Of a stretch of DNA of 48,708 nucleotides, positions 27,767 through 36,062 are shown one piece after another (position 1 is the stretch's first letter; each line of letters opens with the position of its first letter). The notes below the pieces were generated by a model. That model worked only from the letters and a program-made list of their open reading frames with translations. It did no database searches and was not told the origin of the DNA. A program made the position numbers and the translations under genes. The stretch comes from Propionibacteriaceae bacterium (GTDB taxonomy: Bacteria > Actinomycetota > Actinomycetes > Propionibacteriales > Propionibacteriaceae), in NCBI GenBank assembly GCA_030532575.1, contig JAUNKV010000022.1:1-48708 (forward strand), written 5' to 3'.

Positions 27767-27826
27767 CTGTTGAAGGTGCATGAGGGATGTACGGGGCATA
27801 CAGTGTCTTGTATCGAAGGAGGAGAC

Positions 27827-28834
27827 ATGGGATTGTTCTTTCGGAAGCGGCGATCGCAGCCTCAACCGGAACCGGAGGAGTCGTGGAAGCGGCAGGAAAA
27901 CGTTTCACGTGAAACGGTGATCCAGACTTCCGTCGGGCCGCGTCGCGCTCGTCTCGATGATGAGGAGGAGGCGTGGGACTACGTCGATGAGTACGGGGTG
28001 GAGTACGAGGCTGAAGGGCCTCCGCTCACGCTTCCGCGTCCCGCCAAGCCGCGAGTTTTCGTGGTTGCGAACCAGAAGGGCGGCGTCGGAAAGACCACGA
28101 CGACGGTCAACATTGCTTCTGCGCTGGCCTTCGGAGGCCTGAATGTTCTGGTGATCGACACCGATCCCCAGGGCAACGCCTCGACGGCGCTGGGAGTGGA
28201 CCATGATCCGGGGACCCCAGGAACCTATGAGGTGCTGCTCCAGAACGCCAAGATCGAGGATTTGGCGCAGCGATCCCCTCACTCGCCGAACCTCCACGTG
28301 CTCCCTGCGGCCATTGAACTGGCCACGGCTGAGCTGGAGTTGGTGAACGTGACCGGTCGCGAGGCGATGATGAAGAAGGCCGTGGCCAGCTACATCAACA
28401 ACTCGGATGTGGACTACATCTTCTTCGACTGCCCGCCGTCGCTGGGACTTCTCACTCTGAACGCCTTGGTGGCTTCCAACGAAATCCTGGTGCCGATCCA
28501 GTGCGAGTACTACGCACTGGAGGGCGTCGCGCAGCTGATCCGCACCATTCAGCGGGTCAAGGGGAACCTCAATGACAGCCTGGAGCTCAGCACAGTGCTG
28601 CTCACCATGTACGACAACCGTACGAACCTGGCCTCTGAAGTGGCACGTGAAATCCGTACCCACTTCCCGACGCAGACGCTGGACGTCGAGATTCCGCGCT
28701 CGGTCCGCATCGCAGAGGCACCCAGTTATGGGCAGAGCGTGATTACCTACCAGCCCAAGTCCTCCGGGGCTCACGCCTACCAGAAGGCAGCGGAGGAGAT
28801 CGCACAGCGCGCAGTGACTGAGGGGAGTCGATGA
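27827..28834 (+). CDS. parA: Chromosome-partitioning ATPase ParA
   Basis: A 335-residue ParA/Soj ATPase; GGAGGAG sits 3 bases before the ATG at 27827, although the frame is open further upstream. The first 75 residues are a variable acidic region. The deviant Walker A is QKGGVGKTTT (about 85-94), Walker A' is LNVLVIDTDPQGN, and Walker B is VDYIFFDCPPSLGLLTLNAL. It positions the ParB-parS complexes after replication. A parS site is embedded in its coding sequence (residues NVSRET, 27901-27916). The stop overlaps the parB start (ATGA). Confidence 0.96.
   Translation: MGLFFRKRRSQPQPEPEESWKRQENVSRETVIQTSVGPRRARLDDEEEAWDYVDEYGVEYEAEGPPLTLPRPAKPRVFVVANQKGGVGKTTTTVNIASALAFGGLNVLVIDTDPQGNASTALGVDHDPGTPGTYEVLLQNAKIEDLAQRSPHSPNLHVLPAAIELATAELELVNVTGREAMMKKAVASYINNSDVDYIFFDCPPSLGLLTLNALVASNEILVPIQCEYYALEGVAQLIRTIQRVKGNLNDSLELSTVLLTMYDNRTNLASEVAREIRTHFPTQTLDVEIPRSVRIAEAPSYGQSVITYQPKSSGAHAYQKAAEEIAQRAVTEGSR
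27901..27916. promoter_or_regulatory. parS site 6, inside parA
   Basis: Perfect CGTTTCACGTGAAACG within the parA reading frame, encoding the residues VSRET in the variable N-terminal region, so the site is kept without disturbing the ATPase core. Confidence 0.93.
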
Positions 28835-29739
28835 TGGCGAAGGCACATCAGGGGCTTGGCAAGGGGCTTGGGGACCTCTTCGCCCGCACCGACAACACGG
28901 AGGATGAGCCGACTCAGCCGAGTCAGAAGCTCAAGGATGGCTCCTATTTCATGGAGATTCCCCTTGAGAAGATCACTCCGAACCCCCGTCAGCCTCGCAG
29001 CGTGTTCGATGAGGATGACTTGGCGGAGCTGTCGGCCTCCATCAAGGAGTTTGGCGTGCTGCAGCCGGTCGTTGTACGTGAAGTCGACGCTGGCTACGAG
29101 CTCATCATGGGTGAGCGACGCTTCAGAGCGTCGAAACTGGCCAGGAAGAAGACCATCCCGGCCATCGTTCGAGGTACGGAGGACGACGCTCTGCTGCGTG
29201 ACGCGTTGCTGGAGAACCTGCACCGGGCCAACCTGAACCCGCTGGAAGAGGCTTTGGCCTACCAGCAGCTGCTGACCGACTTCGAGTGCTCCAAGGAGGA
29301 GCTGTCACAGCGAATCCACCGCAGCAGGCCGCAGATTTCCAACACGCTGCGTCTGCTGAACCTCCCCCCGAGCGTGCAGACGAAGGTTGCGGCGGGGGTG
29401 CTTTCAGCTGGACATGCGCGGGCGCTGCTTGGGCTGAATTCGGCAGCAGCGCAGGAAAAGCTGGCCGAGCGGATCATCGCTGAAGGGCTGTCGGTGAGGA
29501 GCACTGAAGAGATCGTCCGCCTGGGCGACTCCCCTGAGGCAGCCCCAGAAGAGCCAGCCACGAAGGTGCGTCGCCTTCCGTCGGAGCGTGAAGCAGCAGT
29601 CGCACAGCGTCTCTCCGATCACTTCGACACCCGGGTCAAGGTGGCCATCGGTCGAAGCAAGGGCAAGATCACCATCGAGTTCGCAACCGGAGACGATCTG
29701 GAGCGCATCCTGGCAGTCATGGAGAACCGGACGATCTAG
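28831..29739 (+). CDS. parB: Chromosome-partitioning protein ParB
   Basis: A 302-residue ParB/Spo0J CTPase and DNA-binding protein. The N-terminal KGLGDLFA motif contacts ParA. The ParB/Srx CTPase domain has NPRQPRSVFD, LQPVVVRE and GERRFRASKLA (the GERRxRA motif). The HTH has LSQRIHRSRPQISNTLRLLN, followed by a C-terminal dimerisation segment (VKVAIGRSKGKITIEFATGD). A second ATG at 28834 is possible. It binds the six parS sites upstream. Confidence 0.97.
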   Translation: MMAKAHQGLGKGLGDLFARTDNTEDEPTQPSQKLKDGSYFMEIPLEKITPNPRQPRSVFDEDDLAELSASIKEFGVLQPVVVREVDAGYELIMGERRFRASKLARKKTIPAIVRGTEDDALLRDALLENLHRANLNPLEEALAYQQLLTDFECSKEELSQRIHRSRPQISNTLRLLNLPPSVQTKVAAGVLSAGHARALLGLNSAAAQEKLAERIIAEGLSVRSTEEIVRLGDSPEAAPEEPATKVRRLPSEREAAVAQRLSDHFDTRVKVAIGRSKGKITIEFATGDDLERILAVMENRTI

Positions 29740-29747
29740 ACCCTCAC

Positions 29748-29765
29748 CTCTAAGCCACCTTAGAG
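29748..29765 (+). terminator. Weak terminator after parB
   Basis: CTCTAAG and CTTAGAG pair around CCAC, 9 bases after the parB stop, followed by CTTTAGCATTTTG. The stem is short and AT-rich, so termination may be partial. Confidence 0.4.
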
Positions 29766-30047
29766 CTTTAGCATTTTGTCGATAAATCGTTGAGCGGCAG
29801 GTGGTTTGGGGCTGGGAGGTCGCGAAAGGTTGACTCTCTAGGCTGTGACAAGGGATTTTGCCTCAGAGCGATTCTGAGGGCTGTAGAACCTTGGTGAGGC
29901 CTTGGGCGCGGTCTGGTTTTGGGGGATATGGTCTCGAACAGAGGGTGCGAACGGGACTCGAGCCCCTGCAAGACCTGGAGACGGGGAACTCTATGGTCGC
30001 ATGGTCGCAGTCTGTTGGCTGTTGAACTGGTAGAGCCCTTCTCCTAT

Positions 30048-30189
30048 CGCTGGTCGAGCTGAGGGCCGCCTGCGGCCCAACAGTCCGGACCTCTTTCTTC
30101 TGTCTGTTAGAGGGTGCGCGGTGAGGTTGGGTTTTTGCACAGGGTTGCGGGGTCTCGAGCCGGGACCGGGACTCCCGCTCGACCAACGG
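30048..30189 (+). repeat. R1 foldback repeat, copy G, with an R2 end embedded
   Basis: It runs from CGCTGGTCGAGCTGAGGGCC to CTCGACCAACGG. Within it, TTAGAGGGTGCGCGGTGAGG (30107-30126) is an R2 terminus, after which R1 resumes (GGGTTGCGGGGTCTCGAGCC). The rest of the 579-base parB-30319 gap (29766-30047) shows no gene; a tRNA-like string near 29945 was rejected. Confidence 0.55.
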
Positions 30190-30318
30190 GGCGAACTCCA
30201 GCTCGGCCGGAAACAGCCATGGAAATCGCTCGAACATTCTCTGGGCACCGTCGGGGGCGAACTTTGGGTAGCGTACCCTCTATGCTCAGGGATGAAGCTT
30301 GTCAGAAAGGTCCCCCAC

Positions 30319-30963
30319 ATGAGTGAGCCGTACCCGTCCGGGCAGCAGCCTGGATACCAGCCGTCGCCTGGATATCAGCCCCAGCAGCAGGGTGGGATGA
30401 GTCCTAACCCGTACTCGCCGCAGCAAGGTGGGTATTCTCCTCAGAACGATGCCTATGCCCAGCAGGCTTACGGGCAGCCTGGTGGCTACCCTCCGCCGGG
30501 CTACGGGCAGCCCGGCGGTTATGCCCCGCAGGGTTACGGCCAGCCTGCTCGGCAGCGTCCGGGAAGTGCGACGGGGGCATCGGTGCTCGGCATCATCAGC
30601 GGCAGCTTCGGCATCATCGTCGGATTCTTCGCGGTCCTCGTGGTCACGGGGGCCGACATCGTGACCGGATCAAGCCAAGGGCTGTGGCTCACCTTGGGCT
30701 ACATCAACGCCTTCGGCACATTCCTCACGGCGGTGGCGCTTCTGGCAAGCGGCATCACCTTCCTCAAGGGCAAGGGCTACGGCGTCCTGCTTGGGGCGGG
30801 GATCGCGCAGGCAGCCTGCGTCACCCTTGGCCTGGTGATGAACCTGATGCAAGGAGCAGACCTCAACGGAGCAGTGATTCTGATCCTCATCATCGGCTAT
30901 GGCTTGGCCGGAACCACCATCTTCCTCATGCTCAGCCCGTCAGCGAGGCAGTGGAAGAAATAG
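30319..30963 (+). CDS. Membrane protein with Gln/Gly/Tyr/Pro-rich N-terminal repeats
   Basis: A 214-residue protein from ATG at 30319 (AGAAAGG 8 bases before). Residues 1-80 are low-complexity repeats of the type YGQPGGY and PGYQPQQ, likely cytoplasmic and disordered. Four hydrophobic segments follow: about 88-108 (GIISGSFGIIVGFFAVLVVT), 123-143, 150-170 and 183-203, ending in a short basic tail. This Pro/Gln-rich plus four-helix layout (DUF4190/Tic20-like in style) is common in Actinobacteria, but the family was not identified. A strong terminator follows. Confidence 0.75.
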   Translation: MSEPYPSGQQPGYQPSPGYQPQQQGGMSPNPYSPQQGGYSPQNDAYAQQAYGQPGGYPPPGYGQPGGYAPQGYGQPARQRPGSATGASVLGIISGSFGIIVGFFAVLVVTGADIVTGSSQGLWLTLGYINAFGTFLTAVALLASGITFLKGKGYGVLLGAGIAQAACVTLGLVMNLMQGADLNGAVILILIIGYGLAGTTIFLMLSPSARQWKK

Positions 30964-30980
30964 CCCACCCCACACCAACG

Positions 30981-31014
30981 CGACGGCTGCCCGGTAGCTC
31001 CCGGGTAGCCGTCG
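30981..31014 (+). terminator. Rho-independent terminator
   Basis: CGACGGCTGCCCGGTAG pairs with CTCCCGGGTAGCCGTCG over 15 of 17 positions, followed by TTGTTCCTCT, 17 bases after the stop of the membrane protein gene. It isolates that gene from the restriction operon. Confidence 0.75.
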
Positions 31015-31062
31015 TTGTTCCTCTGAGTGATCCGCATGACTCATGCCAGCTCCTCCCACCCA

Positions 31063-31191
31063 CTGCTCACACCGGGTGGGCAAGCTTGGCAGGTGTGCCT
31101 GTGTCGAGACCTGACAACGGTGTGCAGGGACTTGTTCCCGAGGCTCGACACGGGTTCCCTTGCTGAAGCAGCGGGACACCGGTGTGAGCAG
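31063..31191 (+). repeat. R1-type foldback repeat, variant copy H with different termini
   Basis: Inner blocks (GTGTCGAGACCTG, GGTGTGCAGGGACTTG, CTCGACACGGGTTCCCT) are R1-like. The ends are CTGCTCACACCGG (31063-31075) and CCGGTGTGAGCAG (31179-31191), perfectly complementary to each other but different from the usual CTGGTCGAGCCGG. It fills most of the gap before hsdM; a TAGGAT -10-like hexamer lies near 31256. Confidence 0.55.
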
Positions 31192-31305
31192 CGGAAAAAA
31201 AGGCATGTATGACGCCCTGAGTGCTGGCTGTGAGCTTTTCGTCAGACCTCCCCAGTAGGATGATGCCCACATCCGAGATGTCCTCGGCACCAGGAGACGA
31301 CGAGC

Positions 31306-32874
31306 ATGGCACCCACCACCAGCGAAGCCCAGCGCAGCGAGCTGCACAAGACGATCTGGCGCATCGCCAACGATCTGCGTGGCAGCGTCGACGGTTGGGA
31401 CTTCAAGGCCTACGTGCTCGGGATGCTGTTCTACCGATTCATCTCCGAGAACCTCACCGCCTACATCAACAAGGGTGAACACCTGTCCGGCAACCCGGAC
31501 TACGACTACACCCAGGAGAGCGACGACCGCGCCATCCTGGGCATGGACGGCCTCGTGGACGAGAAGGGTTTCTTCATCCTCCCCTCCCAGCTGTTCGTCA
31601 ACGTGCGGGAGCGCGCCCCCAGGGACCCGGACCTGAACATGACCCTGGAGCGGGTGTTCCGCAGCATCGAGAGCTCGGCGACGGGCAAGCTCAGCGAGGC
31701 CGCGGTGAAGGGCCTGTTCGACGACCTCGACGTGAACAGCTCGAAGCTCGGCCCCAGCGTCGCGAAACGCAACGAGAAGCTGGTGAAGCTGCTGGATGCC
31801 ATCGGGGACCTGCCGCTCGGGAACTTCGAGGACAACGCAATCGACCTGTTCGGTGACGCCTACGAGTACCTGATGCAGATGTACGCCTCCCAGGCGGGCA
31901 AGTCCGGGGGCGAGTACTACACCCCGCAGGAGGTCTCGGAGGTGCTGGCCCACCTCACCGTGGTGGGTCGGAACCGGGTGAACAAGGTCTACGACCCGGC
32001 GGCGGGTTCGGGGGCGCTGCTGTTGAAGTTCGCGAAGGTGCTGGGGGCGGGCAACGTCGGGAAGTTCGTCGGTCAGGAGATCAACCTGACCACCTACAAC
32101 CTGGCGCGCATCAACATGTTCCTGCACGACGTGAACTACCGGAGCTTCGACATCGCCCACGGCGACACCCTGACCGATCCGCAGCACTGGGAAGAGGAGC
32201 CGTTCGAGGCGATCGTGTCCAACCCGCCCTATTCCATCAAATGGGAGGGCAACTCGAATCCGCTGCTCATCAACGACGTGAGGTACTCCCCGGCCGGGGT
32301 GCTGGCCCCGAAGTCGAAGGCCGATCTGGCGTTCACGATGCACATCCTGTCGTGGCTGGCGGTCAATGGGACGGCGGCCATCGTCGAGTTCCCGGGCGTG
32401 CTGTACCGGGGCGGTGCGGAGCGCAAGATCAGGCAGTACCTGGTGGACAACAACTTCGTGGATGCGGTGATCCAGCTGCCGCCGGACCTGTTCTTCGGCA
32501 CCACGATTGCCACCTGCATCATCGTGCTGAAGAAGTCGAAGATCAGCAACGACGTGCTGTTCATCGACGCCTCGGCGGAGTTCAGCCGGGTGGGGAACAA
32601 GAACAAGCTGCTGCCGGGGAATCAGCAGCGCATCCTGGAGCTGTTCACCGAGCGTCGCGACGTGGAGCACGTGGCCAGGCTGGTCAGCAACGAGACCATC
32701 GCGGAGGGCGAGTACAACCTGTCGGTCTCCGCGCACGTGGAGAAGGAGGACACCCGCGAGGCCGTGGACATCCAGGCCCTCAACGCGGAGATCGCCCGTA
32801 TCGTCGCCCGCCAGAGTGAGCTACGCCGCGAGATCGACGCCATCGTCGCGGACCTGGAGGGGGCGGCGCCATGA
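31306..32874 (+). CDS. hsdM: Type I restriction-modification DNA methyltransferase subunit HsdM
   Basis: A 522-residue adenine-N6 methyltransferase. The N-terminal helical domain (WRIANDLRGSVDGWDFKAYV) precedes SAM motif I DPAAGSGALLL (Asp230) and catalytic motif IV NPPY (Asn306) in AIVSNPPYSIKW. The start has GGAG 10 bases upstream. With HsdS it methylates the recognition sequence; with HsdR it forms the restriction complex. It is the first gene of a five-gene operon and overlaps the next gene by 4 bases (ATGA). Confidence 0.96.
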   Translation: MAPTTSEAQRSELHKTIWRIANDLRGSVDGWDFKAYVLGMLFYRFISENLTAYINKGEHLSGNPDYDYTQESDDRAILGMDGLVDEKGFFILPSQLFVNVRERAPRDPDLNMTLERVFRSIESSATGKLSEAAVKGLFDDLDVNSSKLGPSVAKRNEKLVKLLDAIGDLPLGNFEDNAIDLFGDAYEYLMQMYASQAGKSGGEYYTPQEVSEVLAHLTVVGRNRVNKVYDPAAGSGALLLKFAKVLGAGNVGKFVGQEINLTTYNLARINMFLHDVNYRSFDIAHGDTLTDPQHWEEEPFEAIVSNPPYSIKWEGNSNPLLINDVRYSPAGVLAPKSKADLAFTMHILSWLAVNGTAAIVEFPGVLYRGGAERKIRQYLVDNNFVDAVIQLPPDLFFGTTIATCIIVLKKSKISNDVLFIDASAEFSRVGNKNKLLPGNQQRILELFTERRDVEHVARLVSNETIAEGEYNLSVSAHVEKEDTREAVDIQALNAEIARIVARQSELRREIDAIVADLEGAAP

Positions 32875-33884
32875 GTGTGGAGCCGACGGGTGAGGTGCTG
32901 CTGTACCGCCGCGACGACGGGACCCCGGCCCTCGAGGTGCGGCTGGAGGAGGAGACGCTGTGGCTGAGCCAGCAGCAGATCGCCGAGCTGTTCCAGACCT
33001 CCCAGCAGAACGTGAGTCTGCACCTGAAGAACGTCTATGACGAAGGGGAGCTGGAGGAGGAGGCAACTCACAAGGATTTCTTGTTGGTTCGCCAGGAGGG
33101 CAGTCGGAGCATCCGGCGATCAGTGGGGCACTACAACCTGGACGCCATCATCTCGGTGGGGTACCGGGTGAAGAGCCGGATCGCCACCCAGTTCCGCATC
33201 TGGGCCACCGAGCGGCTGCGTGAGTACCTGGTCAAGGGTTTCGCGATGGATGATGAACGCCTGAAGGCCTTCGGTGGGGGCGGCTACTGGCGGGAGCTGC
33301 TGGATCGCATCCGGGACATCCGCAGCAGCGAGAAGGTGTTGTACCGGCAGGTGCTGGACCTCTACGCCACCAGTGTGGACTACGACCCCCGCGCGGAGGA
33401 GAGCACCCGGTTCTTCGCGACGGTGCAGAACAAGCTGCACCACGCGGCCCACGGCCACACCGCCGCCGAGGTGATCGCCACCCGCGCCGACGCCACGAAA
33501 CCGAACATGGGATTGACCTCGTTCCCCGGCGAACGGGTGAAGAAGGCCGATGTGACGGTGGCGAAGAACTACCTGACCGAGGCGGAGCTGAAGAAGCTGA
33601 ACACCCTGGTCTCGGCATACTTTGACGCAGCCGAGTTCCGCGCCCAGAACCACGAACCCACCTACATGAAGGACTGGCTGACCCACCTGGACCGCCTCAT
33701 CGCAGCGATGGACGCCCCGATGCTTCCCGGCGCGGGCAGCATCAGCCACGCTCAGGCCGTGACCCGCGCCCACACCGAGTACGACAGGTACCGCCGCCAG
33801 CTGGACGAGGCCCCGAGCCGCGTGGAGACCGCCTACCTGGAGGCCATCAAACAGGCCCAGCACGAGATCGAGGGGAAGAGATGA
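32871..33884 (+). CDS. RhuM-family protein within the Type I RM operon
   Basis: A 337-residue protein of the RhuM (virulence-associated RhuM) family. The N-terminal HTH-like region is ETLWLSQQQIAELFQTSQQN, then VSLHLKNVYDEGEL. The conserved core includes YNLDAIISVGYRVKSRIATQ, FRIWATERLREYLVKGFAMD and later KKADVTVAKNYLTEAELKKL. Family members are often found between hsdM and hsdS in Type I systems; their role (regulator, accessory DNA binder or toxin-like) is not settled. ATGA overlaps on both sides show strict co-translation. Confidence 0.88.
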   Translation: MSVEPTGEVLLYRRDDGTPALEVRLEEETLWLSQQQIAELFQTSQQNVSLHLKNVYDEGELEEEATHKDFLLVRQEGSRSIRRSVGHYNLDAIISVGYRVKSRIATQFRIWATERLREYLVKGFAMDDERLKAFGGGGYWRELLDRIRDIRSSEKVLYRQVLDLYATSVDYDPRAEESTRFFATVQNKLHHAAHGHTAAEVIATRADATKPNMGLTSFPGERVKKADVTVAKNYLTEAELKKLNTLVSAYFDAAEFRAQNHEPTYMKDWLTHLDRLIAAMDAPMLPGAGSISHAQAVTRAHTEYDRYRRQLDEAPSRVETAYLEAIKQAQHEIEGKR

Positions 33885-35086
33885 GCACAATCGACGACCT
33901 GATCGCAGAACTGTGCCCGGACGGGGTGGAATACAAGACCCTCGGGGAGGTGGGTGAATTCATTCGCGGAAGTGGGTTGCAGAAGTCGCAGCTTACAGCT
34001 GAAGGCACTCCTGCCATTCACTACGGAGAAGTGCACACCCATTACAGAATCTGGGCGACAGAAACAAAATCTTTCGTTTCCAGTGACTTGGCTTCGAAGC
34101 TGAGAAGAGCAAAAAGTGGTGACCTCATCATTGCGACCACCAGCGAGGACGACGCTGCGGTGGCCAAGGCAACAGCTTGGATTGGTGATGAAGAAGTTGC
34201 TGTGAGTGGCGATGCATACATCTATCACCACACGCTCGATCCGAAATACGTTGCCTACTTCTTCCAGTCAACAAGTTTTCAGGATCAAAAAATCCGGCAC
34301 GTCACGGGAGCCAAGGTTCGACGAATCTCCGGCGACTCATTGGCCAAGGTGATGATCCCAGTTCCCCCGCTTGAAGTGCAGCGGGAAATCGTGAGAGTAT
34401 TGGACAAGTTCACTCAGCTGGAGGCGGAGCTGGAGGCCCGGCGGCGCCAGTATGAGTACTACCGCGACCAGTTGTTGACCTTCGATGAAGCGGCTGGGGG
34501 GTGGACCTCGTTGAGTGAGACGGCAAAGCGTATTTCATCAGGAGGAACTCCCCGCGCGGGAGTCCGTGATTATTACGAAGGCGGCGAAATCCCATGGCTG
34601 AGAACGCAAGATATAAATAATGGGGTTCTCTATGGCACGAGCGCCAAAATCACTGAAGAGGGGATGCGAAACTCTTCCGCGAAATGGGTTCCAAAGCACT
34701 GCGTGATCGTCGCGATGTACGGGGCAACTGCTGCCAAAGTGGCGATCAACGAAATTCCCCTGACAACGAATCAAGCGTGCTGTAATATCGAGGTGGACTC
34801 ATCGAAGGCCGAGTACCGGTACGTTTTCCATTGGGTGGCCAGCCGATATGAAAAGCTAAAGTCCTTGGGTGAGGGTTCTCAGTCAAACCTCAATTCTAAC
34901 AAGATCAAGAATTTTCCGATCTTCCTTCCTCCCCTCGAAGAGCAGCGTCGAATTGTGTCCATCCTGGATCGTTTCGATGCGTTGGTTAATGACCTCAACA
35001 GTGGTCTTCCTGCTGAGATCGCTGCCCGGCGGAAGCAGTACGAACACTACCGGGATCGGTTGCTGACCTTCGAGGAGAAGAGATGA
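33881..35086 (+). CDS. hsdS: Type I restriction specificity subunit HsdS
   Basis: A 401-residue protein with two target-recognition domains. Each ends in a similar coiled-coil repeat, RRRQYEYYRDQLLTF (about residue 190) and ARRKQYEHYRDRLLTF (C-terminus), which space the half-sites. Proximal conserved segments are MIPVPPLEVQREIVRVLDKF and IFLPPLEEQRRIVSILDRF. The recognition-domain DNA is visibly richer in A/T than the rest of the operon, as expected for modules exchanged by recombination. The stop overlaps the mrr-like start. Confidence 0.94.
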   Translation: MSTIDDLIAELCPDGVEYKTLGEVGEFIRGSGLQKSQLTAEGTPAIHYGEVHTHYRIWATETKSFVSSDLASKLRRAKSGDLIIATTSEDDAAVAKATAWIGDEEVAVSGDAYIYHHTLDPKYVAYFFQSTSFQDQKIRHVTGAKVRRISGDSLAKVMIPVPPLEVQREIVRVLDKFTQLEAELEARRRQYEYYRDQLLTFDEAAGGWTSLSETAKRISSGGTPRAGVRDYYEGGEIPWLRTQDINNGVLYGTSAKITEEGMRNSSAKWVPKHCVIVAMYGATAAKVAINEIPLTTNQACCNIEVDSSKAEYRYVFHWVASRYEKLKSLGEGSQSNLNSNKIKNFPIFLPPLEEQRRIVSILDRFDALVNDLNSGLPAEIAARRKQYEHYRDRLLTFEEKR

Positions 35087-35982
35087 TCCCCGACCATCAG
35101 AGCTGTATGCGGCCGGTGTTGGTGCGGCTTTCCGATGGCCGGACGTGGCGGAAGCGGGACCTCGTGGCTGCCCTGGAGGAGGACTTCCAGCTCACCGCTG
35201 AGGAACGGGCCGCCCTGCTGCCCAGCGGCAGACAGCGGGTGATCGCCAGCCGGGTGGGGTGGGCCATCACCTACCTGGTGAACGCCGGGCTGGTGGAGCG
35301 TCCCGCCCGAGGCCAGGAGAGGATCACCGAGGCCGGAATCGCGGCCCTCAGTGCCCATCCTGAACGGATCGACACGAAAACCCTGGAGGCCTACGCATCC
35401 TTCCGCGAGTTCCTGCAGCGCACTCGGGAGGACAAACCCGCACCACCAGCCGACCCCGAGGCCGTGGCCCCGGCTGACCTCATCGCGCAGGCGATCAGCG
35501 TCAACCGGGCCGCCGTCAAGACCGAGGTGCTGCAGACCACCTTGAACATCAGCCCAGCGGCCTTCGAGCACCTGGTCATCCGCCTGCTCGGCGTAATGGG
35601 TTACGGGCAGCGCGGCTCCCTGGAGCGTACCCAGCTCAGCAACGACGGCGGGATCGACGGCATCATCAGCCAGGACCCCCTCGGCCTGGACCGCATCTAC
35701 GTGCAGGCCAAACGCTGGGCCACGGACCGCACCATCGACCGCCCTGAAATCCAGAAGTTCGCAGGAGCCCTGCTCGGCAGGCAGGGCGACCGAGGCGTCT
35801 ACATCACCACCGCCACCTTCACCCGGGGCGCCCGCGAGGAAGCTGAACGGATCAACGCCCGCATCGAGCTGATCGACGGCCCACGCCTGGCCCACCTGCT
35901 GGTCCAGCACGGCGTCGGGGTGCAGCGGGAGGAAACCTTCTCCCTGGTCCGACTCGATGACGACTTCTTCGAGGGGCTGTGA
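35083..35982 (+). CDS. Mrr-like restriction endonuclease
   Basis: A 299-residue protein with a winged-helix N-terminal half (Mrr_N-like: LSDGRTWRKRDLVAALEEDF, GWAITYLVNAGLVERP). The C-terminal Mrr catalytic domain has FEHLVIRLLGVMGYG, then Asp192 in NDGGIDGII and Gln208-x-Lys210 in IYVQAKRW, the D...QxK form of the PD-(D/E)xK site. Mrr enzymes usually cut methylated DNA (Type IV). Here the gene is locked into a Type I operon by an ATGA overlap with hsdS. Translation could also begin at Met9 (MRPVLVRLSD). Confidence 0.92.
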   Translation: MIPDHQSCMRPVLVRLSDGRTWRKRDLVAALEEDFQLTAEERAALLPSGRQRVIASRVGWAITYLVNAGLVERPARGQERITEAGIAALSAHPERIDTKTLEAYASFREFLQRTREDKPAPPADPEAVAPADLIAQAISVNRAAVKTEVLQTTLNISPAAFEHLVIRLLGVMGYGQRGSLERTQLSNDGGIDGIISQDPLGLDRIYVQAKRWATDRTIDRPEIQKFAGALLGRQGDRGVYITTATFTRGAREEAERINARIELIDGPRLAHLLVQHGVGVQREETFSLVRLDDDFFEGL

Positions 35983-35984
35983 GA

Positions 35985-36012
35985 TGACCGGGAACCCAGC
36001 TCGACCAGCGCG
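35985..36012 (+). repeat. R1 right-end fragment between mrr and hsdR
   Basis: CCGGGAACCCAGCTCGACCAGCGCG resembles the R1 right terminus. It lies in the 80-base gap before hsdR, the only sizeable gap in the operon, so a small insertion may have separated hsdR from mrr. Confidence 0.4.
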
Positions 36013-36062
36013 AAGACATGACGGCTGACAGACCAGCAAGACGTGCAGGAACGGAGTGAACC

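Noticed and set aside
28636-28650. parS-like GGCACGTGAAATCC inside parA
   Set aside because: It matches only the CACGTGAAA half; the other half is lost, unlike the six perfect sites.
29940-30000. tRNA-like string (GTGCGAACGGGACTCGAGCCC) after parB
   Set aside because: The T-loop lacks TTC and no acceptor, D or anticodon arms can be built around it.
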